64,000 bases of DNA from Noviherbaspirillum cavernae (GTDB lineage Bacteria > Pseudomonadota > Gammaproteobacteria > Burkholderiales > Burkholderiaceae_D), in NCBI RefSeq assembly GCF_003590875.1, contig NZ_QYUN01000002.1:3100001-3164000 (forward strand), written 5' to 3'. Each line of letters opens with the position of its first letter. Positions within the stretch are counted from its first letter, which is position 1. The notes under the pieces are model-generated. The model had not been told where the DNA came from, did not search any database, and saw only the letters and a program-made list of their open reading frames with translations. Shown here in pieces: positions 9,526 through 19,180 of the stretch. The position numbers were made by a program, and so were the translations under genes.

Positions 9526-10670
9526 GATTTGATGGGTTCCCTGAATTTCGTTTTGGTTGTGCGCAGCGCATCGTAGAGGCCGGCATAAGCCGACACCATG
9601 GCGTCAATGCTGTAATTGCGTTCCACTCTTTCCCGCCCCGCCACGCCATGACGTGCCGCAAGCGCCGGCTGCCGGCAGTAGGACGCCAATGCCTCCGCAA
9701 GCGCCTCGGCATCCGATGGCGGGACCAGTGTGCCGGTCTGGCCGTCGACGACAACTTCGGGAATGCCGCCGACACGTGTCGCGACGACCGGCAGGCCGGC
9801 GGACATGGCTTCCAGAATGGTCACCGGCGTGCCTTCGGCAATCGAGGGCAACGCGAATACGGAGAATGTCCGCATCAGTTCGGCAATGTCGCTGCGCGCG
9901 CCGGGTAACCACACCAGATCGGCAAGACCGGCCGCCGCGACTTTCTCCTTGAGGGCAGGAAGCAGCGGACCGTCGCCGACGATGACCAGGCGCGGTTGTG
10001 GCAGATTTTCCGGAATCCGATTTCGCAGCAGAATGAAGGCATCGACCAGCCCCAGATGGTTCTTCACATCCTGGATCCGGCCGACAGTACCGATCACACA
10101 TTGACTTGCAGCGACCGCCGCACCTTGAGAATCAGGCTGGAAGCGCGTGGTATCGACACCATTGTTGATCAGCATGTTCTTGCGGTCCGGCACGCCGACG
10201 GCATGCTTGAGCCATCGCTGCAGGTCTGCCGAAACGGGCACCCAACGGTCGACAATGGGAATGAGCAGGCGGCGCAGCAGATTGTGCTTGACGTTCTTTC
10301 CTTCCGGGTCGCGCGCATCGCGGCCATGCTCGGCGTGGATGCGAACCGGCACGCCGGCCAGCCATGCCGCCATCGCGTATTCGGCCGCCGCAAGGTTGTA
10401 GGTATGCAGCACAGCGGGCCGCAAGCGCCGCAACAGTTTCCAGACCTCGGCATGGATGCCCAGCCCGAGCCCGGGCGGCTTGTGCAAGGCGAATATCTCC
10501 ACGCCGGGGCGGGTGATTTTTTTGGAGAACTCGGTGTAGTCCGTCAGGCAGACAATCGCGTGACGATAGCGGTCGGCCGGCATGCGATTGATGCACTCGA
10601 CGAGCAGGGTCTCCAGCCCGCCGAAATCGAGGCGGTAGATCAGGTGAACGACGAGAGGCGTGTTGTTCAT
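9513..10670 (-). CDS. XrtA/PEP-CTERM glycosyltransferase, Stp2-like (TIGR03088 type)
   Basis: A 385-residue GT4-type transferase. It begins MNNTPLVVHLIYRLDFGGLE, the LxxGGLE pattern seen in the Stp2 family of PEP-CTERM loci, followed by HTYNLAAAEYAM, HAEHGRD, NGVDTTRF, GTVGRIQDVKNH and SIAEGTPVTILEAMSAGLPVVAT. It should add a sugar during repeat-unit synthesis. The ATG at 10670 lies one base after the exosortase stop (TGAGATG), so re-initiation is likely. An alternative frame extension upstream would run into the exosortase coding region and is not favoured. Confidence 0.9.
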   Translation of the reverse strand: MNNTPLVVHLIYRLDFGGLETLLVECINRMPADRYRHAIVCLTDYTEFSKKITRPGVEIFALHKPPGLGLGIHAEVWKLLRRLRPAVLHTYNLAAAEYAMAAWLAGVPVRIHAEHGRDARDPEGKNVKHNLLRRLLIPIVDRWVPVSADLQRWLKHAVGVPDRKNMLINNGVDTTRFQPDSQGAAVAASQCVIGTVGRIQDVKNHLGLVDAFILLRNRIPENLPQPRLVIVGDGPLLPALKEKVAAAGLADLVWLPGARSDIAELMRTFSVFALPSIAEGTPVTILEAMSAGLPVVATRVGGIPEVVVDGQTGTLVPPSDAEALAEALASYCRQPALAARHGVAGRERVERNYSIDAMVSAYAGLYDALRTTKTKFREPIKSCVE

Positions 10671-10671
10671 C

Positions 10672-12210
10672 TCAATGGTCGCCACGGTGATTCCTGTTGC
10701 CGGCAAGCGCAACCTCCAGCGCATTCAGGTTTGCGCCAAGGAAATCGCGCAGCGCGGCGCGCGCCTCGTCCGGATTGTCGGCATAAGGCGCGAATACCAT
10801 CATTGCCGCCCCATCGTCGCCGCGCATCAGGAACTTTTCCTTCGCCTGCAGCAGCTTGCCGAGATAGTCGTTGGTCGTGAACCTGCCGTCGATCCAGTAC
10901 CAGTACCAGACCAGCAATGGCCCCGACGGTCCCTGAATCCGCGCTTCGCGCAATGCCAGCATTTGCTGTGAAATGATTTCACTGCGCGCCGAAGTATTCA
11001 CCCTGCGCCAGTGCGGATCCTTGTCGGCCACCAACCTGTTGGTCGAACTGATCAAGCCCTCGCCACGCATCTGATTGCGGTAATACATGATGGACACGCC
11101 GACCTTCTGCGCGTCGCGTTCGAAGAACCGGTACAGCTCTGCCTTGGGAGGGAAGTAGCGCGGCTTCCAGTCAGTGAAGGCCACGGCCTCGCTCCACTGC
11201 GCCTTGAAATCGCCGAATTCGATCGGCGAAGGATTCGCGACTGCGCGTTCGATGTACAAGGCGTAGAGCGGCCATATCGCGACGCACACCACCACGCCAG
11301 TGGCGGCGGCAAGAATGCGCCTGCGTGACACGGAGACATCGCGCGCCTGCGGCCGGCCTTGCTCTGCGGCGCGCGGCTGTTCCTCCGCCTCGCGCCAGAA
11401 ACTGCCGATCCAGAACATCAGGAACATGACGAGTCCGAAGAACAGCCAGCCGTAAATCAGGTGATCCACGCCCACCGCCAACTGCATGCCGCTCACATGT
11501 CCGATCATCACGATCATGTAGGCGCGCAAGCCGTTGGCAATGATCGGCACGGCGATCGACACCAATATGAACATCGCGCGGCGAAGCGGCGAACGATAGC
11601 TCAGGTATGCGTAAATGCAGCCGAGCGTGAACGAGGAAATCAGGTAGCGCACGCCGCTGCACGCCTCCACAACGGACCAGCTGCCGCTCGGAATGGTGAA
11701 ATTGCTGCCTTCGCGCAGGACCGGGATGCCCGTCAGCTGAAGTGCCGCGACCGTGAAATCCGCAGTGAATGCAATCAGCGGCTCGATGAAGATTTCGCCG
11801 AAGGGCACCGCAAGCAAAAGGAACAACAGCGGGAATGCCATCGACCAGGCCATGCGCGGGCCGAGTATCGCCAGCGCCGCGATCGGCACCATCGCAACCA
11901 GTGCGTATTGCCGCACGACCTGTACATCGCCCAGCTCGGCCAGCAACCAGCCGAAGCCGCATGCAGCCAGCAGCAGAAAGGCGGGCCAGCATGGCGCCGG
12001 CTGCCGCGTCGACAGTTCGTCGCGCCGCTTCCATATCAACCACAGGCTGATCGGCAGAATGATGTAGCCGTGCGCAAAGGTTTCCGAACTGTTCCAGATG
12101 GAGACAATCGACCGTGCGGTATCGAAGTAAATGGCGAAGGGCGCGAACAGGGCCAGCGCAATTGCGAGGCCTGTAACCAGCGTCATCGGTTGAACCCGTG
12201 CCGAAATCAC
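10672..12210 (-). CDS. xrtA: exosortase A fused to EpsI domain
   Basis: A 512-residue inner-membrane protein. Residues 1-270 form the multi-helix exosortase core with the catalytic Cys184 in VEACSGVRY, Arg229 in NGLRAYM, and candidate His238 or His251. Residues 300-500 form a soluble EpsI-type domain (QWSEAVAFTDWKPRYFPPKAE... WYWIDGRFT). Exosortase A is proposed to cleave PEP-CTERM tails after Pro-Glu-Pro and pass the protein on to the cell surface, in concert with the polymer. The start is GTG at 12210, overlapping the previous stop as GTGA; an ATG eight codons downstream (12186) is the alternative. Its substrates in this window are at 30732 and 44106. Confidence 0.95.
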   Translation of the reverse strand: MISARVQPMTLVTGLAIALALFAPFAIYFDTARSIVSIWNSSETFAHGYIILPISLWLIWKRRDELSTRQPAPCWPAFLLLAACGFGWLLAELGDVQVVRQYALVAMVPIAALAILGPRMAWSMAFPLLFLLLAVPFGEIFIEPLIAFTADFTVAALQLTGIPVLREGSNFTIPSGSWSVVEACSGVRYLISSFTLGCIYAYLSYRSPLRRAMFILVSIAVPIIANGLRAYMIVMIGHVSGMQLAVGVDHLIYGWLFFGLVMFLMFWIGSFWREAEEQPRAAEQGRPQARDVSVSRRRILAAATGVVVCVAIWPLYALYIERAVANPSPIEFGDFKAQWSEAVAFTDWKPRYFPPKAELYRFFERDAQKVGVSIMYYRNQMRGEGLISSTNRLVADKDPHWRRVNTSARSEIISQQMLALREARIQGPSGPLLVWYWYWIDGRFTTNDYLGKLLQAKEKFLMRGDDGAAMMVFAPYADNPDEARAALRDFLGANLNALEVALAGNRNHRGDH

Positions 12211-13448
12211 AGACAGACTCCCTCTTCAAGCTGCGCCACCTCATCGGAACCGCGCGCGTCGGAATCGAGCAATGCATCCACCCGTGCGAGGCTGCTGCCC
12301 CAGGAGTATTCCGATTCGACCTTGTTGCGCGCCACGCCGCCCATGACGTTGTCCGGACGCGCCAGCGCCGCCGAAACGGCAGCAGCGAATTGCTGCGCAT
12401 TGTCCGCCTGCACAAGATCGCGCCCGGATTGCGCATCGATTCCCTCAAGCGCCTGGGGGGATACCACGACCTGCTTCGCCATCGCCATCGCTTCCAGCAC
12501 CTTGTTCTGGATGCCGCGCGCAATGCGCAGCGGCGCGACCGCGACACGCGCATGCGCCAGATAGGGCCGGACGTCCGGCACTGCCCCCGTTACGCGCACG
12601 CCAGGCAATGCGGCAAGCGCCCGCACCTGCGCCGAGGGCCGCGTTCCGACAATGTAAAAGACCGCCCTGCTGTCATTGGCCAGAATGGCGGGCATCGCTT
12701 CGCGCGCAAACCACTGCACCGCATCCACGTTGGGCCAGTAATCCATCGCGCCGGTGAATACGATGGCGGCTTCATCGGCCGCGTATGGGTTGGCGTAGGC
12801 ACGTTCCGGTGAAAAATATTCGGTATCCACGCCATTGTTGAAGAAGCCGGTCTTGCTCGCGCTTTCGGGTGCCAGCTTCCGGAACAATGCGGCTTCGGCC
12901 GGCGACACGAACAGGGAGGCATCAAACGCGCTCGCCACCTGCCGCTCGTAGCGCAGCAGCTGACGTCCTTCGCGCCGGTACAGCCAGCTCATGGGCCACA
13001 GTTTGCTGTCCGCGTATTGCCGCCATTTGTCCGAATCGATATCGACGAAATCGATGATGCGTCGCGCCTGCGGAAATTCCGTTGCGTACTGCGCCATGGC
13101 GGACGAGAACACCAGGATTTTCGCGACAGGCTCCTCCTTCATCAGCCGCCCCACCCAATCCCGCAAGCCTGCATCGCGGTAATAGTCGAGCGTCAACGGC
13201 CGGTTGGCCGCAAGCGCGCCGAGACTGCGCACACGCGCAATGCGCGGATTCAGCTCCGCGAAGTGCGTCTGGCCACAACATTGCCTGACCGTATCGATGT
13301 ATTGCCGGTCCGCCGGATCATCGATGAACGTCCCCAGGTGCACGCGGTAACGCTGCGCAAGATGCCTGAGCAAATGCCAGGAACGGATCTTGTCGCCTTT
13401 ATTGGGCGGATACGGGATGCGATGCACCAGGAAGAGCAAATGTTCCAC
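12207..13448 (-). CDS. XrtA/PEP-CTERM glycosyltransferase, Stp1-like (TIGR03087 type)
   Basis: A 413-residue GT-B transferase. It opens with EHLLFLVHRIPYPPNKGDK, where the HRxPxPPNKGDKIR pattern is diagnostic for the Stp1 family of exosortase loci. The C-terminal half has NGVDTEYF, VFTGAMDYWPN, FYIVGTRP and a donor-site region LRIARGIQNKVLEAMAM. It should transfer a sugar to the growing repeat unit. The start is GTG at 13448, preceded by GGGGTAAC as a ribosome-binding site and 4 nt after the FemAB-like stop; no ATG fits. It overlaps xrtA by 4 nt. Confidence 0.9.
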   Translation of the reverse strand: MEHLLFLVHRIPYPPNKGDKIRSWHLLRHLAQRYRVHLGTFIDDPADRQYIDTVRQCCGQTHFAELNPRIARVRSLGALAANRPLTLDYYRDAGLRDWVGRLMKEEPVAKILVFSSAMAQYATEFPQARRIIDFVDIDSDKWRQYADSKLWPMSWLYRREGRQLLRYERQVASAFDASLFVSPAEAALFRKLAPESASKTGFFNNGVDTEYFSPERAYANPYAADEAAIVFTGAMDYWPNVDAVQWFAREAMPAILANDSRAVFYIVGTRPSAQVRALAALPGVRVTGAVPDVRPYLAHARVAVAPLRIARGIQNKVLEAMAMAKQVVVSPQALEGIDAQSGRDLVQADNAQQFAAAVSAALARPDNVMGGVARNKVESEYSWGSSLARVDALLDSDARGSDEVAQLEEGVCL

Positions 13449-13452
13449 GCCG

Positions 13453-14544
13453 TTACCCCAGGTTCTTGACGATATGGGGACCAAGCGCATTCGCCACCGG
13501 CAGCGGCAGGCGCTGCCAGAGCTTGATGAACAGGCGATACTTGGGGTTCAGGGGATTGGTATCCGGCACGGCCTTCGACTGATGCAACTGGTATTCGTAG
13601 TGCAGCGGCTGCGGCGCGAAGCCCCAATTCTTCTTGAAATCGAAGGAGCCCGTGCCGCACTTGCTGCGGCCGAAATCGAACACCTTGCAGCCCTTTTCGC
13701 AGGCGCGCCGCATCAGCTCCCAATACATGAAATCGTTGCCGGCCACCTCGCGCGCCTCGCTGGTGCCGCCGCCGTAGTAAGGCAGCACTTCGTCGCGGAA
13801 GTAGAAACTCATCACACTGCTGACAACCCGTCCGTCGCGGGTGATCGACATGACCTCGCAATCGTCGGCGAAGGTTTCCTTGAGCAGGCGAAAAAATTTC
13901 CTCGAAAACACCGGCGTGCCGAGTCGATGCACGCTGGCGGAATACGCGGCGAAGAAGCGCTCGACATGGTCGTCGATCTCGCTGTGCAAGCCGGCCTTGA
14001 TGCCCTTGCGCACCATCGCGCGCTGCTTCTTCGGGATCGCGAGCATGTTCTCCTCCTCGCCCGGCAGGATCTCCTTGCGGAAGGTGACATACAGCGACTT
14101 GGTGTGCCAATCCGCATGCCGCGGCGTCATGTTGCGGTATTCCAGATGGCCGACCTGCAGTTCTGCTGCGAGCTTTTGCGCGGCAAGGTCCAATACCTCT
14201 GCCGCCGAATCCGACACCGCAGCCACGCCGCCATAGACGCAAAACGGCAGGGACGCGAGCGAATGCCCGAACAGCCGGCTCTTGATCTGCGCAAGCGGCA
14301 GCACGCCCTGAATCTCGCCATTGAGCTCGGCATAGTAGAACCAGGTCTTGCGCCCGAATGCACGCTCGATCACCGATTGCCAGCCGGCGCGATGAAAGAA
14401 GGTGGCTTGCGGACAGCGCGCGACGAACGCATCCCACCGGTCCGCATCCTCTGGCCGCATGAGATGAATGGTCGGAGCCGGAGCGGACGTCGCTTCGTTC
14501 TCCGCTGGCAACTGCGCCTGAAAATGATCGATCACCGCGCTCAT
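13453..14544 (-). CDS. FemAB-like XrtA/PEP-CTERM-associated acyltransferase (GNAT fold)
   Basis: A 363-residue protein with a C-terminal GNAT-type domain. FemAB/PEP-CTERM family landmarks are CPQATFFHRAGWQSVIE near residue 45, the basic LAIPKKQRAMVRKGIK segment, YYGGGTSEAREVAGNDFMYW and FDFGRSKCGTGSFDFKKNWGF near the C-terminus. FemAB enzymes transfer amino acids from aminoacyl-tRNA; the substrate of this subfamily is unknown, and aminoacylation of a polymer component is inferred. The ATG at 14544 overlaps the deacetylase stop by 4 nt, which decides the start. It lies among genes found in almost every XrtA locus. Confidence 0.88.
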   Translation of the reverse strand: MSAVIDHFQAQLPAENEATSAPAPTIHLMRPEDADRWDAFVARCPQATFFHRAGWQSVIERAFGRKTWFYYAELNGEIQGVLPLAQIKSRLFGHSLASLPFCVYGGVAAVSDSAAEVLDLAAQKLAAELQVGHLEYRNMTPRHADWHTKSLYVTFRKEILPGEEENMLAIPKKQRAMVRKGIKAGLHSEIDDHVERFFAAYSASVHRLGTPVFSRKFFRLLKETFADDCEVMSITRDGRVVSSVMSFYFRDEVLPYYGGGTSEAREVAGNDFMYWELMRRACEKGCKVFDFGRSKCGTGSFDFKKNWGFAPQPLHYEYQLHQSKAVPDTNPLNPKYRLFIKLWQRLPLPVANALGPHIVKNLG

Positions 14545-15416
14545 GCTTTTTCCAGAAAAATCCTGTCCATGCGATCCCATCGAAAATCGCGCGTCAATGC
14601 CTTGAGGCGTCCCTCCATCCGGTCCAGATTCACGTAATGGCGAAAACGCGTTTTCATGCCGATGTTCTTCTGGCGCGGCTGACCGGGATCCAGCTCCCAT
14701 GGATGGAAATAGAAAATGCCGGATTGCCTGTCGTGCCGATTCACGTGACGCAGGAACCAGCGCGACACCTGATACGGGAAGAAGCGGAAATATCCGCCCC
14801 CGCCGGCGGGCAGATTCCTTTGCATGACGCGCACGGTCGTGATCGGCAATTCAAGCAGTCCGTCTCGACCGTTCGGATAAAAGGCGAAGCGCGGTGCATC
14901 CGGCATGCCGTAATGATCGTGCCGCACCGGATATATGCTGGAGCTGTAGCGGTAACCGGCCTGCCGCAGAGCATCCAGCGCCCACAGGTTGCGGGTGCCG
15001 ATCGAGAAGCTCGGCGCGCGGTATCCCAGCACTTGCCGGCCGCCGATATCTTCCAGCAGCGCCTTGCTGCGGCCGATATCGTCCATGAATTCATCCTCAT
15101 TCTGGTCGGACGCCCTGCGATGGGCGTAGCCATGGCTCGCGAGCTCATGGTCGCTGTCAACGATGCGCCTGACCATCGCGGGATAACGCTCTGCGATCCA
15201 GCCCAGGGTGAAAAAGGTGGCCTTGATGCCGCCCTCGTCGAGCAGGGCAAGAATGCGGTCGATGTTTCGCTCCACGCGGCAGGGCTGCGATGGCCAGCTC
15301 TCCCGCGGAATATGCGAATCGAAAGCGGAAACCTGAAAGTAATCTTCCACGTCGATCGTCATCGCATTGCGTATCGGCGAAGTCTGCATGTCGTCGGTCC
15401 GGGTCATGGTATTCAT
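14541..15416 (-). CDS. XrtA-system polysaccharide deacetylase (TIGR03006 type)
   Basis: A 291-residue CE4-fold protein. Motif 1 appears as TIDVEDYF (residues 20-27), the form usual for this exosortase-linked family in place of TFDDG. The His motif is ASHGYAH (His95, His99). The middle has GYRAPSFSIG and the end GIFYFHPWELDP. It is expected to deacetylate the exopolysaccharide or precursor. It follows the UDP-GlcNAc 2-epimerase gene by 6 nt and overlaps the FemAB-like gene by 4 nt. Pairing with the epimerase suggests that an N-acetylated amino sugar such as ManNAc is in the repeat unit; this is inference. Confidence 0.9.
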   Translation of the reverse strand: MNTMTRTDDMQTSPIRNAMTIDVEDYFQVSAFDSHIPRESWPSQPCRVERNIDRILALLDEGGIKATFFTLGWIAERYPAMVRRIVDSDHELASHGYAHRRASDQNEDEFMDDIGRSKALLEDIGGRQVLGYRAPSFSIGTRNLWALDALRQAGYRYSSSIYPVRHDHYGMPDAPRFAFYPNGRDGLLELPITTVRVMQRNLPAGGGGYFRFFPYQVSRWFLRHVNRHDRQSGIFYFHPWELDPGQPRQKNIGMKTRFRHYVNLDRMEGRLKALTRDFRWDRMDRIFLEKA

Positions 15417-15422
15417 CGGTTG

Positions 15423-16583
15423 TCAGTGTCGAGGCGTTGCATCCAGCCATTCCTGAATGGCCAACGCAATGCGTTTTGCCGCATTGCCGTCCCACAGTTC
15501 GGGAATCCGCCCCCGTTTGCCGCCGGTGCGCATCACATCATCAAATGCCGCGAGAATCCGTTCCGGATCACGGCCGACAATCGTGTTGGTCCCCTCGGTC
15601 GCCGTGATGGGCCGTTCCGTATTCTCCCGAAGCGTCACGCAGGGAATGCCGAGTGCCGTGGTTTCTTCCTGCAATCCGCCGGAATCGGTCAGCACTATGC
15701 GCGCATCCTTCATCAGGCCCAGCATCTGCAGATAGCCCACGGGCGGCAACTGCAAAATGGTCGGCGCATCCAGTATCCGGGCGAGCCCGAACCTTTCCAC
15801 CATTTGGCGGGTACGCGGATGAACAGGAAAAATCACCGGCAGCCTGACGGACATTTCACGCACGCATTCGAGCAGCGTGCGCAGCGTCGCCGCATCGTCG
15901 ACGTTGGACGGTCGATGGAGGGTGAGGACCGCGTATCCGTCGCGGCCATCGAGGAATCGTGCGCGACCGGCATCCTCGAGAATCTGCGACACGGACGCGG
16001 CCTTTCCCACATTGTGTCGCAGGGTATCGATCATGACGTTGCCGACGAAGCGGATGCGGGACTCGTCGATCCCCTCACGCAGCAGATTGCCGCATCCCTC
16101 GCGCTCGGTGACAAACAGCAGATCGGAAATCTGGTCCGTCATCACCCGATTGATTTCCTCGGGCATGCTGCGGTCAAAGCTGCGCAGGCCGGCTTCCACA
16201 TGGATCACCGGAATGTTTTTTTTCGCCGCCACCAGGGCGCAGGCGAGCGTGGAATTCACGTCGCCGACGACAAGCACGGCCGACGGAGGCGACGCATCCA
16301 GCGTCGACTCGAACCGCAGCATCACGTTCGCGGTTTGCTCCGCATGGCTTCCCGATCGCACTTCCAGATTGATGTCGGGCTGCGGAATGCCGAGCGCATC
16401 GAAATACTGGCCGTTCATCGCCGCATCGTAGTGCTGACCGGTATGCACCAGTTGTGCATGCACATTCGGCGTCAGGTCCCGGAACGCGGCCATGATTGGC
16501 GCGATCTTCATGAAATTCGGGCGCGCGCCCACAATGCAGGTGATGCGGTGCGGTGATTCTGGTGATGAAAAGGATGCTGTCAT
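15423..16583 (-). CDS. wecB: UDP-N-acetylglucosamine 2-epimerase (non-hydrolysing)
   Basis: A 386-residue enzyme that interconverts UDP-GlcNAc and UDP-ManNAc in the cytoplasm. Visible landmarks are GARPNFMKIAPIM near the N-terminus, HTGQHYD, VVGDVNSTLA, the signature HVEAGLRSFDRSMPEEINR, FPVHPRTR and LTDSGGLQEE. Length is usual for the family. It is in the XrtA operon, 10 nt after the ATPase gene and 6 nt before the deacetylase gene, so it probably supplies UDP-ManNAc (or a derivative) for the exopolysaccharide. No UDP-ManNAc dehydrogenase was seen in this window, so a ManNAcA product would need an enzyme encoded elsewhere. Confidence 0.93.
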   Translation of the reverse strand: MTASFSSPESPHRITCIVGARPNFMKIAPIMAAFRDLTPNVHAQLVHTGQHYDAAMNGQYFDALGIPQPDINLEVRSGSHAEQTANVMLRFESTLDASPPSAVLVVGDVNSTLACALVAAKKNIPVIHVEAGLRSFDRSMPEEINRVMTDQISDLLFVTEREGCGNLLREGIDESRIRFVGNVMIDTLRHNVGKAASVSQILEDAGRARFLDGRDGYAVLTLHRPSNVDDAATLRTLLECVREMSVRLPVIFPVHPRTRQMVERFGLARILDAPTILQLPPVGYLQMLGLMKDARIVLTDSGGLQEETTALGIPCVTLRENTERPITATEGTNTIVGRDPERILAAFDDVMRTGGKRGRIPELWDGNAAKRIALAIQEWLDATPRH

Positions 16584-16593
16584 TGCATTGTTG

Positions 16594-17592
16594 TCATGAG
16601 CGATTTTTCGACGCCAGCGACGAGAGCAATCGTTCCACTGCGGTCAAGGCCATGGAAATGGAACGCTCCATCCCGGAAATACGATCATCCACGCTTTCCG
16701 TCTTGAGCATGGGCGGTTCCGCGGGCACGAGCGGCACCACATTGGATGCTCGCGGAATTTCCATGGGCGCCACAGGAAGCGAGAACTCCTGCTGGATATC
16801 GGCGATCACCTGCTTCACTTCCGAACTCGTGAATGCATGAATCTCCTCCAGATATCCCATCAGGAAAAGGCGGTCGCAGAGCGTGTTGATCTTGCGCGGA
16901 ATGCCTCCCGCGTAGGCATGGATGGCTGCGAAGGCGTCTTCGCCGAGCGACGGATCGCCGCGCCAGCCGACCTTGTGCAGCCGATGCTCGATATAGGACT
17001 GCGTCTCCGCCGCATCCATCGGCCCCAGATGATAGGTCGCAGTCACTCGCTGCAGCAGCTGCTGCATGTTGGGGCCGAGCAGGATTCTTCTGAATTCGGG
17101 CTGGCCGAGCAGGAAAGTCTGCAGCAACGGGCGGTCTGCAGTCTGGAAGTTGGACAGCATCCTCAGTTCCTCGACCGCGCGCGGCGTCAGGTTCTGCGCC
17201 TCGTCCACCACCAGCAATGCGCGCCTGCCCTGCTGGTCGCATTGGCGAAGGAAGTGTTCGAGCCGCGTCAGCAGAACGGCCTTGCCGACACCTTCGCAGG
17301 CCAGTCCGAACGCCGACGCAACGAGCCGCAATATATCGTCCGAATCGACATGCGTATTGACGATTTGCGCAGCGACGATCCGCTCCGACTCCACCTTCCG
17401 CAACAGATTGCGCATCAGCGTGGTCTTGCCCGCGCCGATTTCGCCGGTGATGACAATGAAGCCCTCGCCCTGCGACAAGCCGTAATCGAGGTAGGCCATG
17501 GCCCGTTTGTGCCCCTTGCTTCCGAAGAAGAAGTGCGGATCCGGTTTTAACTGGAATGGCTTGGCGCTGAAGCCGAAATATGATTCATACAT
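16594..17592 (-). CDS. XrtA/PEP-CTERM-associated AAA ATPase (TIGR03015 type)
   Basis: A 332-residue ExeA/GspA-like ATPase. It begins MYESYFGFSAKPFQLKPDPHF, the usual opening of the ExeA family. Walker A is GEIGAGKT (50-57) and Walker B is LLVVDEAQN with Asp130 and Glu131. Its C-terminal 70 residues lack the peptidoglycan-binding domain of GspA. It is presumed to be an inner-membrane-associated ATPase that helps assemble the export machinery; the exact role is unknown. Sixteen bases separate it from the outer-membrane protein gene, which it follows in nearly all XrtA loci. Confidence 0.9.
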   Translation of the reverse strand: MYESYFGFSAKPFQLKPDPHFFFGSKGHKRAMAYLDYGLSQGEGFIVITGEIGAGKTTLMRNLLRKVESERIVAAQIVNTHVDSDDILRLVASAFGLACEGVGKAVLLTRLEHFLRQCDQQGRRALLVVDEAQNLTPRAVEELRMLSNFQTADRPLLQTFLLGQPEFRRILLGPNMQQLLQRVTATYHLGPMDAAETQSYIEHRLHKVGWRGDPSLGEDAFAAIHAYAGGIPRKINTLCDRLFLMGYLEEIHAFTSSEVKQVIADIQQEFSLPVAPMEIPRASNVVPLVPAEPPMLKTESVDDRISGMERSISMALTAVERLLSSLASKNRS

Positions 17593-17608
17593 CGCTTGTG
17601 TGACTCCG

Positions 17609-19180
17609 TCAGAACCCCATCAAGAGGGAGGCCGTAATGGCGTTTTCCCGAAAATCCGAGTTGCTTTCGCTGGATGCGTGCCGCAGTCGCCGGTACTCGA
17701 TAACGCCTTTCAGGCGTGGCTGGAATTGCCGCACCAGCGCCAGCCGGAACGATTTGTCGTTGTCCCTTCGTCCCGTCGATATCGAATGTGCCCGGGTATA
17801 GCCGGCGCCGAAATTGAGGCTGGTGCGCGACGAGAGCCGCCAGTTCCAAACTGCGTTCGCGCCAAACTGCCGCGTGTTGTCTTCCAGCAGTGCATTCGCG
17901 GCACCGAGCAGGGCATTGTCAATCGCCTGCGTCGATTGGCCGTCGCGCCGCGTATTGAACAGACTGAGCACAAGGGTGTTTTTCGCGCTGTTCAAGGCGA
18001 CCGAGGCTTGTGCCGTTTTCTGGAGAAACACGCGATTGGTGAATGTATTCACGGCCTGCGCAAGCGAAGCGGGAAGCCCCGTGCTGCGGATGAAGGCGTC
18101 GACGACCTGGGCGCGTGTTTCGGAGTCCGGGATGCTGCTTTTCCAGAGCTGATTCAGGAAGCCGGCAGTGTCGATCGTCATGGGAACCGCGAACTGCGAC
18201 TGCGTGGTGGTGATGTCTTCGTGATAGCCCACGCTCCAGACCGTGTTGCGGGTACGGTGGCTTGCAGCGAGCGAATAGCTGGCGCCATAGAACCTTCTGC
18301 CGGCCGAGGCCGTGATGCTCGTCCTCTCCGACGGCGTCCAGACGAATCCCGCAGACCAGAAATAGCCGGATGGCTGCTCCCCGATCGAGAGATAGTTATT
18401 GTCTTCATGGCCCACCGACGTGGTCAGGCTGAATCGCGGCGAAATCAGATAGCGCAGGTTGAGCGCGATCTCTTCCATTTCAAGCGTCGCGGCATCGCTG
18501 TAGTGCGTTTTTTGATTGCTGTACTGAACACCCCAGCCAAGCGACTTGAATGCAGGACCGCTATTCAGATTGAACAGAACGCGATCCGATTCCGTGTCCA
18601 GCAGCGAACCGGTGCTCGTATCGACCGCATCACGCGTATAGCGCAACTGCGCCGTGGCGGTTTGGCCGAAACGATGCCGAAGATGAGGACTGACATTCCA
18701 TGTCCGCACGTCAGCGCGATTGTCGGTCAGATTCAGGTTGCTGTTCGTCTGCGGTCCGAATGGGGAAACGTTTTGCTGACTGATGGCCGCCTTGCCGTCC
18801 AAAAAAAAAAGTTCCTCGACCAGTTCCGCGTTGGCCCGCGCATTCAGCATGTGGTTCGTCGAGATTCCGCTGCGCTCACGCGCATAGGCGAGGTTCTGCA
18901 TCACGTAGTCGGCCTTCACATGCAGGCCGCGTCCTGTTCCGGCAATCGCGATTCCCGGCGAGATCTGGGTCACGAAATCGCTGGTTGCAGAACCCGACGG
19001 AGAAAGCCGCAGGTTGTCGGTATAAGTCTCGGCAATGTCCAGCGCAGGAGTGAACTTCCACTCCGCGGCCATCGTTGGCGGACAAAGCGCCAGCGCCACG
19101 ACAGCAGCGGTTCCGGCGAGCCGCCAGGAGTTTTTCTCCAACCGATTCCTTCCCGCGGTCTTAGTTGTAGTACGACCCAT
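17609..19180 (-). CDS. XrtA/PEP-CTERM-associated outer-membrane protein (TIGR03016 type)
   Basis: A 523-residue protein with a signal peptide (basic start MGRTTTKTAGRNRLEKNSWR, hydrophobic core, cleavage near TMAAEW) followed by many alternating-hydrophobicity strands of beta-barrel character and a C-terminal end in ITASLLMGF (terminal Phe). It is probably the outer-membrane barrel for polymer or protein export in this system. The start at 19180 overlaps the kinase stop by 20 nt; a longer frame would add 65 residues lacking signal-peptide features. A barrel assignment is inferred from pattern and from the conserved position between the kinase and ATPase genes. Confidence 0.85.
   Translation of the reverse strand: MGRTTTKTAGRNRLEKNSWRLAGTAAVVALALCPPTMAAEWKFTPALDIAETYTDNLRLSPSGSATSDFVTQISPGIAIAGTGRGLHVKADYVMQNLAYARERSGISTNHMLNARANAELVEELFFLDGKAAISQQNVSPFGPQTNSNLNLTDNRADVRTWNVSPHLRHRFGQTATAQLRYTRDAVDTSTGSLLDTESDRVLFNLNSGPAFKSLGWGVQYSNQKTHYSDAATLEMEEIALNLRYLISPRFSLTTSVGHEDNNYLSIGEQPSGYFWSAGFVWTPSERTSITASAGRRFYGASYSLAASHRTRNTVWSVGYHEDITTTQSQFAVPMTIDTAGFLNQLWKSSIPDSETRAQVVDAFIRSTGLPASLAQAVNTFTNRVFLQKTAQASVALNSAKNTLVLSLFNTRRDGQSTQAIDNALLGAANALLEDNTRQFGANAVWNWRLSSRTSLNFGAGYTRAHSISTGRRDNDKSFRLALVRQFQPRLKGVIEYRRLRHASSESNSDFRENAITASLLMGF

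Noticed and set aside
7582..9576. A 664-codon open frame on the plus strand opposite the asparagine-synthase-like gene
   Set aside because: It is antisense to a gene with intact catalytic motifs. Long mirror frames are expected in GC-rich DNA, and the translated product (rich in Arg, His and Gln, no domain pattern) is not protein-like.
16594..17592. The XrtA-associated ATPase as type II secretion ExeA/GspA
   Set aside because: Although the N-terminal half is ExeA-like, the peptidoglycan-binding C-terminus is absent and the context is the exosortase locus.
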